DNA from: Myoxocephalus aenaeus
Lineage: Eukaryota; Chordata; Actinopteri; Perciformes; Cottidae
DNA: 64,000 bases
Reading direction: 5' to 3'
Assembly (NCBI GenBank): GCA_038501785.1
Contig: JBAMJR010000050.1
Span: 1,331,001 to 1,395,000 of the forward strand
A program made the translations under genes and the position numbers. Below the pieces are notes generated by a model. It did not search any database, was not told the origin of the DNA, and saw only the letters and a list, made by a program, of their open reading frames with translations. Numbering within the stretch: position 1 is the stretch's first letter; each line of letters begins with the position of its first letter. Of the stretch, positions 1-14,100 are shown in pieces.

Positions 1-3000
1 GTAGGATCTATAATTCCTCCCACAGACTCCTGGGCCTGAAGCAGGCGTAGCCCAGTCTTCCTGTCAATTAATCCCTTCTTCATTGCCTCAAACACTGAGA
101 GAAGATTGGCTGAGCTAGGATCCTTGAAGCCCACAGCAGCAGCCTCTGCTGCCAATAATCGGTCTCGATCCCTAATGTCCACCACTCCTCTGGCACATGC
201 CTCCTCTACTGTCAGCTTCTGATTGGTTTTAGGGTCAATGATGTATCCTGTAGCAGCCTGGGCTTCAAGTAGCAAATATGCACTCTCTGAGGGCAGGAGC
301 AACTGTTTCTTGGCTTCTGAGAAAGACATTTTTCCTTCACGTTCAGCTAACGCTCCACCAATGGCTCCAGTTCCCTTAAGATAGACTGTTTTTTCCATAG
401 AAACTGCTGGAACAGTTTTCTCCCCTTTAACTAGTTGGTCTAATGTTGGCTTGTCAATGACTCCACATTCAAACAACTGCTGAGCTGAGACTGGCTTGCG
501 GATTCCATCAAACATCAGTTTGGAAGGGTCTTTTCTCTCTTCGATTGGTAGAAGTATCAGGCCTGTGTGAGACTCTGTCTTACTTCTCTTCTTTAAAGTC
601 CCATAGCTGGTCTCATGCTCAGTGTCTGGGTCAATGTAACACGTAGGACTCTGGTTTAGAGCACGACAGAGATCGTCATCCAAAAGATTACGCTTGATAG
701 CTGTATCTTTGGGGAGGAACACGCTGAGATTGGGATCTAGAATGCCTCCAGCAGACTCCTGGGCCTGAAGCAGGCGTAGCCCAGTCTTCCTGTCAATCAA
801 TCCCTTCTTTATTGCCTCAAACACTGAGAGGGGCTTAGCTGTGTTAGGATCCCGATATCCCACAGCAGCGGCTTCTGCTGCCAAGAGTCTATCTCGATCC
901 CTATTGTCCACCACTCTTCTTGCACATGCTTCCTCTACTGTCAGCTTCTGATTGGTTGTGGGGTCAATGATGTGGCCTGTGGCAGCCTGAGCGTCCAGTA
1001 GTAAATTTGCACTTTCTGGGGGCATAAGCATCTGTTTTTTGGCCTCTGATAGAGACATTTTCCCTAAAGGTCCAGCTGCCACACCAGCAATTGATCCTGT
1101 CCCCTTTAGAAAGACCTTATTATCCACAGATACCTCTGGGACAGTTTTCTCTCCCTTCATTAGTTGGTTAAATGTTGCTTTGTCCAGGACCCCACAATCA
1201 AGCAACTGCTTTGCTGTTACTTGCTTACGAACACCATCAAAGATCAACTTGGAAGGGTCTAGCTTCTCTGTGATTGGCAAAAGAAGCAGACCTGTGTGAG
1301 GCTCTGTCTTGCATCTTTTTTTCAATGCGTCATAGCTGGCATCACGCTCAGTTTCTGGATCACGATAACACTCAGGACTCTGGTTTAAAGCGTGACGGAG
1401 GTTTTCATCCAAAAGGTTGCGCTTGATGGCTGTATCTTTGGGGAGAAACACGCTGAGATTGGGATCTAGAATGCCCCCCACGGACTCCTGGGCCTGCAGC
1501 ATTCGTAGACCAGTCTTCCTGTCAATTAGTCCCTTTTTCATTGCCTCGAACACTGAGAGAGGCTTAGCTGAGCTAGAATCCTTGTATCCCACAGCAGCAG
1601 CTTCAGCTGCCAATAATCTGTCTCTATCACTAATGTCCACCACTCCTCTGGCACACGCCTCCTCTACGGTCAGCTTCTGATTGTTTCTGGGATCAATGAT
1701 GTGACCTGTGGCAGCCTGGGCTTCCAGTAGCAAATTGGCACTATCCTCAGGCAGGAGCAACTGTTTCTTGGCTTCTGACAAAGACAATTTGCCTTGACTC
1801 CCAGCTATAACCCCAGCAATTGGCCCAGTGCCCTTCAGATTAACCTTTTTATCAAGAGACACTTCTGGGACATTTTGCTTCCCTTTTTCTAGATCTATAA
1901 ATGTTGGCTTGTCCAGGACACCACAATCAAGCAGCTGCTTGGCTGTGACAGGTTTCCTAACACCATCAAAGACAAGTTTGGAGGGGTCTACCTTCTCAGG
2001 GATAGGAAGAAGCAGAAGGCCTGTGTGTAGCTCTACCTTACATCTCCTCTTCATTGAGCTATAGGTAACACCATCCTCACTTTCTGGGTCCAGGTAGAGC
2101 TCAGGGCTTCGACTCAGAGCACTATATATTTCATCATTAATTAGGTTACGCTCAACGGCTGTGTCTTTGGGAAGGAACACACTGAGTACAGGATCCATAA
2201 TTCCCCCCACAGACTCCTGGGCTTGTAGCAGACGCAGTGTTGTGTTCTTGTCAATCAGTCCTTTCTTCATGGCCTGAAATACTGAAAGGGGTTTGCTTGT
2301 GCCAGGATCACGGTATCCTACAGCTGCAGCTTCTGCTGCTAGCAACCTCTCTCTGTCGTCTTCATCAACCACACCTTGATCACATGCCTCTTCAACTGTC
2401 AACTTCTGATTAGTTCTGGGGTCAATGATGTGGCCTGTGGCAGCCTGAGCATCCAGTAGCAGGTCAACGCTATCTGGAGGTAGTAGATTCTCTTTTTTTG
2501 CTTCAGTGAAAGTCATTTTGAATATAGGTCCTATAATAGACCCTGGACCTTTCAGACCTCCAATTATCACCCCAGCTATTGGGCCTGTCCCTTTGAGACT
2601 GACTTTTTTGTCGTTAGACACATCAGGGACAGTCTTGTGCCCCTTCACAAGCTGGCTGAATGTTGGTTTGTCCAAAACACCACAGTCAAGCAACTGGTTT
2701 GCTGTGACAGGCTTACGGACTCCGTCAAAAATCAGAGTGGAGCTATCCAAGGTCGGGGGCAGCCTAACTCTCATCAACTCCGTTTCCTCGGATTTTCTGA
2801 CAACAGTTACCTCTCGCAGTTCTTTCTGCATGGTGGTCAGCCTACTTTTATATGTCTCATCAAGGTCCCTGAGTTCCCTCATCAGCCTCTCTATCTCACT
2901 TTTCAAAGTGTTCTTTTCACTCTCCAGACGTTCCTTGTCCGTGTCATATTGCCTTATCAGGCCCTGCTTACTATCATACTGCTCCTTCCAGTAATCTAAA

Positions 3001-3209
3001 TCTCTCTTAACCCTCTCGTTCTCCTCCTGCAGACGTTGCTTATTGCGAAGCTCAGAGTCTTGGGACAATTTAATGCGACTGAGTTCCTCCTCTAGCCTTT
3101 GGTAGCGATCTTTGTCCTTTTCTGACAATTGCAGTTTCAGCAATAGAGCATCTCTCTCATTCACAATCTCACTGTACTGGGACTGAATGGATATCATTGA
3201 GGCTGTTGT
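1..3209 (-). CDS. dsp: dsp exon 24 (partial): end of rod and plakin-repeat tail
   Basis: Acceptor ctgcag precedes base 3209; the frame is open to the window edge, giving 1069 codons. The first 156 or so residues are a charged coiled coil that finishes the rod. Then come plakin-repeat modules, each starting with a KL(I/V)FDGVRKPVTA-like string, passing through LLLEAQAATGHIIDP, KLTVEEAC, GLIDRKTGLRLLQAQES and LSVFLPKDTA, and ending in PHTGLLLLP. Module starts lie near bases 2739, 1980, 1251 and 522. The last three are spaced by exactly 729 bases; the first module is 30 bases longer, with extra GG(L)KGPGSII-type residues. Plakin-repeat domains bind intermediate filaments. Human desmoplakin has A, B and C domains, so at least four A/B-like modules here is an expansion. 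The fourth module is cut by the window edge. Confidence 0.93.
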
Positions 3210-6200
3210 CTGCAGAAAAAAGAAGGAAAAAAGCAGAGAGACAAAAGGTTAGTCAACTTAGAAAAACATTGATAAATGTACTTTATGTATTTTAATAACC
3301 TTACATTTGTTTTCTGCAATTTGCATCACAGTATACAAGCATGCAATCAAGGATAGACTAGGATAGAATAGGTTTGGCTCTAAAAAAAATGTATTCAGAA
3401 ATCATCATGCTACTATTAAAATGAACTGCACCTACATTTGTACTGGTGCTGGTAAACCTTAATGGTAAACGTAAATGCTATCAAGGAGGACAGCACACAT
3501 ACTTGCTCTATTATCGTTTTCTAGCAGCAGAACACTGAACAACCGTTTGGCTTCAGGGAGATGTCGTAAATGAAATGTGTTTTGTCCTGCATTGATTTTA
3601 AATGTGGCAAAATAGACTTAACCTAAAAATGTCCCAGAGTTAAATGCATGACAATGTAACCAAAATCTGTTTTGGATTATAATAATAGTCAAAACATATT
3701 AAGAGCAAGTCTGTGTGCGTTCTACCAAAATATGACTTCATTAACTTTCCAATATATCATGCAGACTAATTCCCTTCAGAGAAACATGAAAATGTCTTGC
3801 AAGACTGAGAAGTATGTAAGTAATGGCATTACAGAAGTCAATCATTTAAAAATAATTATCCAGTAGGAAAAAACACAATTTAAAAAATCAATAGGTTTTC
3901 ATTGTGAAATCAACCTTCCCAATCCTGAAGCAGATCCACTATTTTGACTAATACTTTTTACAGATTGGAATAGTTACTGTAAATTGCCAAAACAACACAA
4001 ATAAATAATGCCAATATCTGAGTGCTAATAATAATACTAAGATTGACTGGTCTAAAATGGCATGAATAGTTGCTTCCAATACTGTAATATTCTTTGGAAA
4101 TTTTACATGTATACCAGTGCTATTTTTACAAGCTTGCAAAATGCAAAAAAACAAACAAACTATATTAGACCAGAGGACCAGCGGTAATGATGTCATTGAT
4201 GGTGTTGATCACTCTGGGAAAGAAGGAAAGGCAAAAGAGCATGCAGACTGCACATCTGTGCACAGTGGGAGGCAGGGAGGCAGTTGGTTCGGGGGTCGGC
4301 AGGCAGAGAGGCACAGATTATATTTGCATGCAAGTGATTGACATGCAAGTTCATTCAAACACATAAAGCAATATGTGTTCAAATCAGAGTTACCAAGTGG
4401 GAGGCATCTACAGAGGATCTAGCAAAAGTTTGGCTACAGACACTAATAACTACTTGATTGATCCAAATTAGGACTCTGATTTGGAAAGACGAGAGCAGTC
4501 CAGGACTTAGTGCCAAACTTCCATGTACCTCGGTGACCTGCTTTTGTATTTTCTCAGTCTCCAGCTTGAGTTTCTGTCTCTCCGATGAGAGCTCTGAGAC
4601 CAGGTTGCGGTAATCTACATTGCTGCTCTCACTGGCTTGCAGCTGCAGCTCCAAACCAGAAATGTGGGAGGAGAGCTCGTCGTCCTTTCCCTGTTTGGAT
4701 CTCAGGAGTTCCTCGTTATCATGGTGTGTTGCCCTTAGTTCCTCCTCCAGCCTCAGCCTCTCTTTGGTCTGGGTTTCTGTCATCTCCTTCAGCCTTTGAA
4801 GCTCAACAGAGTTCTCATTCAGTGCCTTACTCTTCTCCTCAATAGTTCTGTAAAGGCCCTTATTCCTGAGATTTGCTTCTTTGCCTCTGGCCTGCTCCTG
4901 GAGGAGCTGTTGCTGCAGGGCCTTCAGCTCGGCGCTCAGCTGGCTCATGTGCTCTGCAGAGGTCTTGTTTTGTCTGGAGCTTCTCTCCAGCTCCTCCTGC
5001 AACCTAAGCTGCTCTTCCTCCCCTCTCTTCTCTGACATGCTAGCATGTTCTTGGCTCTGGCGTAGAGTGTTAATGGTGCTGATGTAGTCTGTCATGGCCA
5101 TGGTGGTGTTTTTCAGCTCTGTTTCTACCTGCCTTCTTCTGGACACTTCTTCTTGGTTAGCCTTTTTCAGACTCTCCACTTGGCTCTCTAGCTCATCTCT
5201 CACAGACTGAATGTCCTTCATACGTCCCTGTAACCTGCTCATGTTCTGTTCTACTCTGCTTCGCTCCCTGCTCTCCCTCTCCAGCTCCAAACGCATCTTC
5301 TGAAGCTCCTCCTTGCACTCCCCTAGCTGGTTAGCGGCCATTGATGAACTGGTTAGCTTCACCTGCAACTGAGCCAAAGTCTGTTCAAGCACACTCTGCC
5401 CTTCCTCTATAGTTCTCCTCCTGCGGGTCTCCTCATCCAGACTATGAGTAATGTAGGCCAGCTCCTCACTCTTGTCCTGCAGACTCTTCATGACTTGAGC
5501 CAGCTCCTCTGTATATTGGCTGCTTTCCTCATCTATCTGCCTCAACAGCACCTCAACCTGACTTTCCAGTTCTCTCCTCCTGCGCCCTTCCTCTGTGATG
5601 ACAGCACGCTGACTGTGAGCTTCTTCCTCTGCCCTCATCCTATGTTCTTCAGCCAGGCTCATAGACATCCTTAACCTCCTCAGCTCCTCATCCAGATTCC
5701 TTCTCTCTGCCTCCGTCCTGTCCTTCTGCATCTGGAGATCAGCTGTATCCTCCTCCCTCAGGGATGCCAGCCTCTGGATATCTGTGCGGCTGACGTGGAT
5801 CTGTGATTCATAGCTGAGCTTTAAGTTATTGATCTCCGTAGTGAATTGGCTCCTTACCTTTGACATCTCCCTTTGTAGCTCCTTGAACCTCGCTGCCTCC
5901 TCAGCCAGCTGCCGCTGCAGCTTTACAATCTCGAGGTCCTTACTTGACACACTCTTCTCCACCTCCGTCTTGGACCGGCTGACCGTCTCCAGCTCGTTCT
6001 GCCTCCTCCTCAGCACTAACTCGTACTCCTCCTGTTGCGTCACGTAGCGATCCTCTGCCAGTCTCTTCTTCCTCTTTTCTCCTTCAACCAAGTAGTTGAG
6101 ACGTGTCACCTCATCATTGAGGTCTGCCAGCTGGCTTTGACTGGAGTCAAGACTGTCCTTGGTGGCATTGCACTGCAGCGTAGAGGTCTGCTTCACCTCC

Positions 6201-9200
6201 TCCATTGAGAGCAGCATGTCCTGTGAGTTGGACAACTCCAGCCGGTAACGGGAAACAGCATCTTCCAGAGATTTGTTCTTGGCGTTGCGGTCTTGCATGT
6301 TCTCCCTCAACAGCCGAAGTTCTTCCTCTAACAGGTCAATCCTGGTGTTACGAATCTGAAAGCAAGATGAAGCAAAGGTAAATGCAGAACTTTAATCAAG
6401 TACATTTCAATGTACTTATTATAAAAACACGTCACCACAGTGTACTTGGATGATTGATTCAAATAGGTTTAACTGATTAAAAAAAAGAAGAATATCCATA
6501 TCCATCGTAAAAAAATGCAAAAAACTTATAGAAAGACAGAGCACAAACAAAAATGTGAAAGAATACAAAGCAAGCACAAATATTCAAAGAACTACAAAAT
6601 ACAGTATCAGTACCTTGAGCTCCTCCATGTTTTTGAGCAGCTCTCCCAGGAATTTGTAGTAGTCACCAGAATGGGTGAGCAACTCCATGTAACGGGTTTG
6701 TAGTTGTGTAGCCTGAGACGAAGACAAGGCGAAGATAAAAGATACATTTAGATAACACGTCGCTTAACTTCACCGATTCATAGGAATTTAATTGATCCTA
6801 TACCTTAACACACAAGAATAAACGGGAAAACATTTTCAGATACTAGTAGGTCACCATATACCAAAAGCAGCTTTAGTTTTAATGAGACAACTGTTCCAAT
6901 TAGTTTTCATTACCTCGAGATTAAGATCCATCGACGGCGACTTCAACATTGTCCTTTTGATGGGGATGTTCAGCAAAGTCTCTAAACCAGAGGTGTAAGA
7001 GGCCAGGTCCGTTTCATAGTCCTGTAAAACAGACATTGTCATGAAATGAATTATTTGAATGAGTTTGAAGGCAGTATATATGTAGGCCTCCTTACCTTGA
7101 TACCATTCACACAGGCTCCATTGTCCTTCAGCACACTCTCTACCGTCTCCCTCCTCCCTTGGATTTCTGAGTTCAGGGCCTTGAGAAGACAATAATATAA
7201 AGATGTCGGATGACTTAGAAACACATGGACTCTCAATGCCGTAAGCAAATGAATCAATAGCAATAAAGGGCTGAGCAGGAAACCTTCTGATTGTTAATAT
7301 GATCCGTCAGTCCTTGGATGCTCTCTATCTTGGTGGCCTGCAGGGCGTCTTGTTTTTTCTTTGTGGCATCAATCCAATCACTAAGGGAGGTGCTGGTTTC
7401 CTTGTAGTGCTGCAGCTGAGGCTGATACAGCTGCAAATCCTGGACTCTGAGCAGGGAAAGAGAACAAATTCATAATAAAGCAACATATCATCAGCATTTT
7501 TTACAGTAGAAACTGTTAAATTCTACAAAGAGAAAGACTGAGAGAGTTTGCAGGTGCACGCAGGTGTAAAAGGGTTGAGCTGTGTTGAGGGCAGTAATAA
7601 AAAAAAAATCTTTCATAATAGATCAAGTGCCCAACTTTCAATTCATTGTTAAAAATGGCCATCACAAGTTCCCAGCGCACAAAATGCAACCTTAAAATAC
7701 TCAATCAGCAATCCTTTTTCCTCTTACATTACCACCATCCATTCAACCCATGCATGATGAGAATTTGAGAGCCTTGTAGGACTCACAAATCTGTGTTAAA
7801 TGGGAAAGCACCAATCCCTTGTGAAACATGACACTTCCACAATATGTGTGTAAGTAGTGCTCGCAAATCACTTCTGTAAAACAGACCTCAGATTCATACA
7901 TGTACCCTGACAGTAACAGGGTTCATACACATTCTGACCAATGGATTTCCATGACTTTTCCATGACGTTAAACCAAATTTCCATGACCAAACATTTTGTG
8001 AAATCTCGGTGTATACATGAAAAAGAGAGAAAATGTAGTATTTAAACTAACAATGAGAATTCCAAGGCATACAGTCTACCTTAAATGACACAAATGAATG
8101 AGAGACGATAGTTTGATTAAAATAATAAACATTTATATAGATGCCTGTATGTACGCCTGCTTATATTTTGAGCGTCTTTCTTTTAAAAGCATATTAATTA
8201 TTTCAAACTCAGCATAAATGAATGTCATGAACATATGAATATAACACATTTCCATTAATTTTCCAAAACCTTTGGGATTTTCTTTTTTTTCCAAGGACTT
8301 TTCCAGGCCTGGAAATAACCATTTTAAAATTCCATGACTTTTCCAGGTTTTCGATGACCGTAAGAACCCTGTAAATAGGTTTTGGCGTGGGAAGAGTGAT
8401 GAACTGGCTAGCCATATGGTCAGTATCTTGTTTAAACGGTTTGACAGAGAGATATTGCAGGTACTCAGATTTAGTCTAATAGTAAATTGTCAGGTTAGGT
8501 TTAACATGGGTCCCTCATGTAAAATAGATATGGACAGGAAGACATACCTTGTGTCAATCTGCCCGTGGATTCGTCTCCAGCGGTCTGACAGCAGGTTCAC
8601 CTGCTCAGTGTATTTGGAGAGCATCATGTCACACCTGTGGAAGGGCCCGCCCACCTGGCTGTTCCAGTGGCTGGCCTTGGCCAGCGCCGCCTCCATGGAG
8701 GCCAGAACATCCTTCTTTTGATCCAGCTCTGCTTTAATATTCTACACATCAACAAAACAAGAGAGACACCATTCAAATGTGACAAGCCGGACAAGTTAGC
8801 AATATGTTTTTAAAGAATCGTGGCATACAGAAATGCTCTTAAGCTTTTTCACATCAGCTTTTCTAATTTAAACTGATGGATGACCACTCAGCCAAGCACT
8901 AATATGCACTGGTTGTCTGTCCTAGCAGTGATCATTTCTTACTTGTGCAATACATGTAAAAACTGAAACATAGCAATATCTTCCTGAAAACTGCAGCAAT
9001 GTTAGAGAAGAAATTATTTCTGTGAAAATGTAATATGTCCTATAAAATACCTTCAGGTCCAACATGTAATCCCCCACTTCACTGTGTGACAGAGAGGTGG
9101 TCTCTTTCTCTGTCAGTCTTGCCTCATGAACTTTCACTATGTCTTCAGCTTGTGCCACACTCTCCAGCATGTCCCTTAGAGCCTGCAGCCTGATAGAGAG

Positions 9201-11079
9201 GAAGACATGATAGAAAACCTTTGATAATGTGTGAAATGAGTCAGAGTTCTTTCCATTTGTTGGCTTAGTAATGTGTCACAAAGGCAAGGGTGCTTTTAAT
9301 ACACTAACTAACATGAGAACATCTGCTGGAGAAGACAGTTTAGATCTATGATTTTCTTAGTTGTGATCTTGTGTGTATAACATTGTATCTCAGGTCAATC
9401 TTGCTAATGAGTACTTTATCTCAATAAGACTTCAGTTTGTTTGCGTAGGCTTACCGCTGCATGTAAGCTGACGAGCTGCTCTCCAGACTGCCCAGTCTTT
9501 GGTCAATGACTCCCATCTCACTGCGGAGGAACTGAGCTTTATCAGAATCATTCATGCCCTCCAGCTCCATCAAGATACGCTCCCTCAGACGCAAGTACTC
9601 TGCGTGCAGCGATTGGACATCATTCTGCACCGTCTGCAGGGAAGCGCACAAGTACAGTTATTGCAATGAATATGTATTTAGAATAACATTTGTTTTCAAT
9701 ACTGAATGCTTCGAATTTCCGTGTCTACCTCTAACTGAGAGATCTTGAGGCCACAGTCGTGCATCCCGTCGTCTCCCAAGCAGATGTGAACGTGCTGACT
9801 CAGCGTGTCCTCGGCGCCCTCCAGCCTGAGTCTGAGCGCATGCAGCTCAGATAAGCTGCGGGAGGACGAGGAGGAGGAGGAGGAGGACGAGGAGGAGGTG
9901 ATATGAGTGGCCGAATAAGAGGGCACCTTCACCTTCTTCACCACCTTGATCTCTTTATTCTCCACCTTCGATTCAGTTTTCCTCACTTTTTTCAGCTCCA
10001 CTCTTCGTCTTTCTTCTTCGAGCCTCTTGGCCTCCTCCTCGTGCCTCCTGGCCTCCTCCTCGCGCCTCCTGGCCGCCTCTTCGCGCCTCCTGGTCTCCTC
10101 CTCGCGTCTCCAGGCCTCCTCTTGGCGCATCCTGGCCTCCTCTTGGCGCATCCTGGCCTCCTCTTCCAGCCTCCTGGCTTCAGCTGCTTGCTGTACTTCT
10201 ATAGTTCCCTGATTTACAACTGTGAGTAGAGACAATATACATTTTATTTATAAAAGTTGGAAGAAAAGATGATTCTATGGGGATACAGGTGTAGTTTTGT
10301 ATAAGTACAACATGCTTTGCAGTCTCGCACACTTAAGCGCTCGTTTTTTTTAATGTCAAAACAACTTGGTTTCACTAGAGGACTTTATTTTGAAAGATTG
10401 AGTCCAGAACATGGAGTGGGTTTTCTAATCCAAATCATAAAAAACTTGTTTATCACATAGATTTTAAAGGGCTTCTGAAGAATGAGCAATCTGGCTTTTT
10501 TTGTTGTTTACATTTGAGATCTTCTCCTCAATACAGACATTTAAGTTTCTAAACAATTGTCAATATCAATATAGAAGGAGAAATTCGGCCACATTGGCTG
10601 TAACGGTGATGAACAATGTATACAATTGTATTATCAATGCACTTACTGCAACATTTTTGTTTCACTGATAAAGTAAAAAAAAAACATGCACAGAAAATTA
10701 TAATTCTAACTATCATATTCTCAGGAATACAGTCCATTTGTCTTTTTACTGCCACCTCTTTGATTTATGTTCAATGATTAATCTTTTTATTTCATCATTA
10801 TAATTACACATCGTCACCTTTTAAATCAAAATATAAATGGTATATATTTTTGGTAATACTGACCGTAAGTAGGCAGCTGCACCACGATCTGTTCATAGTG
10901 GGTCTGAGCTCCGGTGAACTGGTTCTCAATGCCTCTCTTGTCCTCGTCAGCAAACATCTGGGAGCCGTGGCTGTTCAGTTTGAACTCCTCGTAGTGAGTC
11001 TCCAGACTCTTGATGAGTTGACGGTATTCCTCAGGGCGCATGCGGGACAGCTGAACACACACACACACACACACACACA

Positions 11080-11126
<47 letters not shown>

Positions 11127-14100
11127 TACATTTGACTCTAACCAACATCAGAAACCAAAAGGTAAGTAAATGGACATTATTTAAAACACTCACAGAGCTT
11201 ACACATCACTTACCATGGACACGGTGAGGGAGTTGATTGTTTTGATATCCAAGAGGCAGTACTGCCAGGAGATGAGACTCTTAACGTTGATGTACAGCTG
11301 ATTCCAGATGGACAGGATGGCCTCATAGTACTGCTCGTTCCTTTGGAAAACACAGGGACAACATTTAAAACTTAACCTCACAACAACATGGTTATTGTAT
11401 CTTCTTCTCAGCCAAAACAAATGGCATCTTACTTGTTGGCCAGACTGATGCCGAGTGGGTTGGGAGGTGGTATGATCAGGCACACAGAGGGCACCAACAT
11501 GTCAAGTCCTCCGGGGCCCGTAACGTCCCACTTACTGCGCTGACTGTTGTCCTTTAGGATGGCCTTATTTTCCTTACAGATCACCTTCTGTGGAGTCCAA
11601 TACAAATATATGGTATCACCAAATACATAAACAGAATCAAATATGGCTCCACAAGACAAGTCTTAGAAAATGTCATAGATTTAAAAAAAATATGTGTATG
11701 CAAATAGGTGTGTGCCAGGACGAGGACACCATTGGTAAGTGTTTCCAGCAGGTGAGTGGCACAGATTGATGATGACTCCCTACATAAAGAGTGAAGATGA
11801 CCTCTGATTTGGACTAGGCTGCAAGTACAGTATGTTAATCCAAATCAGTAAATAAACTAAAATATTTAGTTTTCTGTGATCCATATTCATGGCTGCTTGG
11901 GAAATGTGGAAGCTAGGCTTGAATTATGTTGTGTCTTGGTGACCCCTAAACCGGGCATGACAATATGAATGTATTACCAATGGTGTGTGTGTGTGTGTGT
12001 GTGACGTGAGCCTTAGAAAACGGACCTGGTCTTGTTTGAAGTCACACAGGGCTTTCACGAAGATGGGGGTGCTGCTCTTCTCCTCCGGGTTTCTGGGTTT
12101 CAGTCTCACGATGCTCTTGGACTTGTTGACCAGATGTTGAACCTGCCTCTTGTTTTCCATAATCTTCTCCTTCTCCCTCTGGAAATTATAATACAAATCA
12201 AGATCCTAACCCAAGAATAATAATGACAACCACAATGCAGATGCATTTGACTAATTATAAACTGTAGTGGTTCTGTAGCTTATTCAAACTGAAGACAATG
12301 ATAAAACAAAATAAAATCCAATTAAACATAGAAAGACGAAAGGTTGAAACTTGAACCGACATAATTAGAAAAAATTTGAAGGTAGACACAATTGCAACAG
12401 GACAAAACAGTTTACGGCAATGAAAAGACCAAAATAATAACCATAATAGTAAGTGGTGAGCTTTGACCATCTACAGACATTATTAGAGAAATAATGAAAA
12501 AAGAAGCTGTTGTACCTCCAGTCCCCTGAGGAGCTCCATTAGGTTCTCCAGTGAAGTGTCTTTGTCACAGGTGAACTTCCTACGGACCGTCTCGTGTTCC
12601 TTTTGCAGACCGCTGTACGTCTCATTGGCCTCTTTGAAGAACTGAGATACATAGAAGACTTCTTTAGGAAGACATTATGTGTTTTTTTACATTGTTATTT
12701 GGACATCAGGTCCGTTAAAAGTGTTTTTACACACTCCACTGTGTTGGCAAACTACTCGCTAACGTTGTGTGTCTGCCATCTGGTGCTGGGCCGGTAGTGT
12801 ACAGTGACTTTATCAGGGCTTGTTTGCCGAAAACCAAAACAGTAAAGTTGCTGTCAGTAAAATAAAACCACGACATCCCTATGAGTATCACCCTCTACTT
12901 TACACATACTCATTTCACCAATTGTTAATATACACATGTTTATCAAGAGTGGCTTTGAGTTTTTAGTTTTTGAATGTAACCTGGTTGTAAGCTGCGTTCT
13001 CCTTCAGATGAACATCAATGCACTTGGTGATTTGAAGGAGCCAACTCCACTGAGTCTGCAGAGTGTCCTTGTATGCCTGAAATACACAGACAATGGAAAT
13101 AGAAACAATAAAGATAAAGCTCCCACTTATGCATGTAAACACTGTCTGATGATGGAGGGGTCGGCCCGCACCTCGATCTTGTCTGAAGCTGGATGGTTGC
13201 TCTTCAAGAGGTCATCTACTCTGGATTTCACCTTGTTCAGGTCCTTCTCTTTGTCCTCCAGGGCACTCATCAGTTTCTGTTACATAAGAGGAGGCTTAGC
13301 AATCACAGGGGACGCAGAAAACATCAGGAGGCAGTTGGAGGAACACTGTGGCTTCGCTCTAAGTGGATGACTGACTGCAGCTGCCTAAAAATCTAATACA
13401 TCACAGATGATTGCTCCCTTATAAGAGGCAGATTAACCTCATAGAAAGGCATTAGTGTATTTTAGGCCCACGGGATTACCAAGAATGTTCAGCAACTAGA
13501 AAGAAGCTCTTAAAAAAACTCTGAATTAATCAAGGATTTCTGTAGCGCCTAGGCATTAAAATAAACCCAACTCTCCCTTTTTTTCCAATTGGACTTTTGA
13601 TCTTTTAATTGCATTACTTACCGAGTAGCTCTCCTGCTTGCGGGGGATGTACTGGTCGATGTTCTTGTCTCCCCAGTCAAACATCAGCTCCTCCTCCTCC
13701 CTGTCGTTCACCCACATGATCTCTTTGGACATATCCTGAATGATCTGCTTGAGCTCCTGCAGCTGCTCGGTCCGTCCAAACGACATTTTCTAGCAATGGA
13801 GAAGAGATTATGTTTAAATACAACAATTCACCTGAAAATGCACAACACAAGTGGTGATTAGCGAACAAGAGTGTTGTTTTTTTTGCTTTCACCTGCAGAG
13901 TGTCCCATTCCTGGTCCAGAGCGTGAGTATTGCCCTTATCTCCTTTCTTAAGCTGTGGGAAGAGAATCAATCTCAGTTAGTGAAAGACACTCTTAAGAAG
14001 TTATCTAAAAATAGCCTCAGGAGTTTGAAACATGGGAGTATTTACCAACCGGGGGGATCTCACAAAATGATGCTACTGAGGTACAAGTGGGATCCAGTCA

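Noticed and set aside
1..2739. Plectin or epiplakin as the identity of the tail
   Set aside because: Exons 3-22 match desmoplakin in sequence and exon layout, there is no actin-binding domain, and the frame is continuous into the tail exon.
1039..3000. Several plus-strand frames across the plakin-repeat tail
   Set aside because: Shadows of the minus-strand tail exon that recur with its 729-base period.
4117..4341. Short plus-strand frame in dsp intron 23
   Set aside because: No homologue recognised, no splice context, AT-rich intron.
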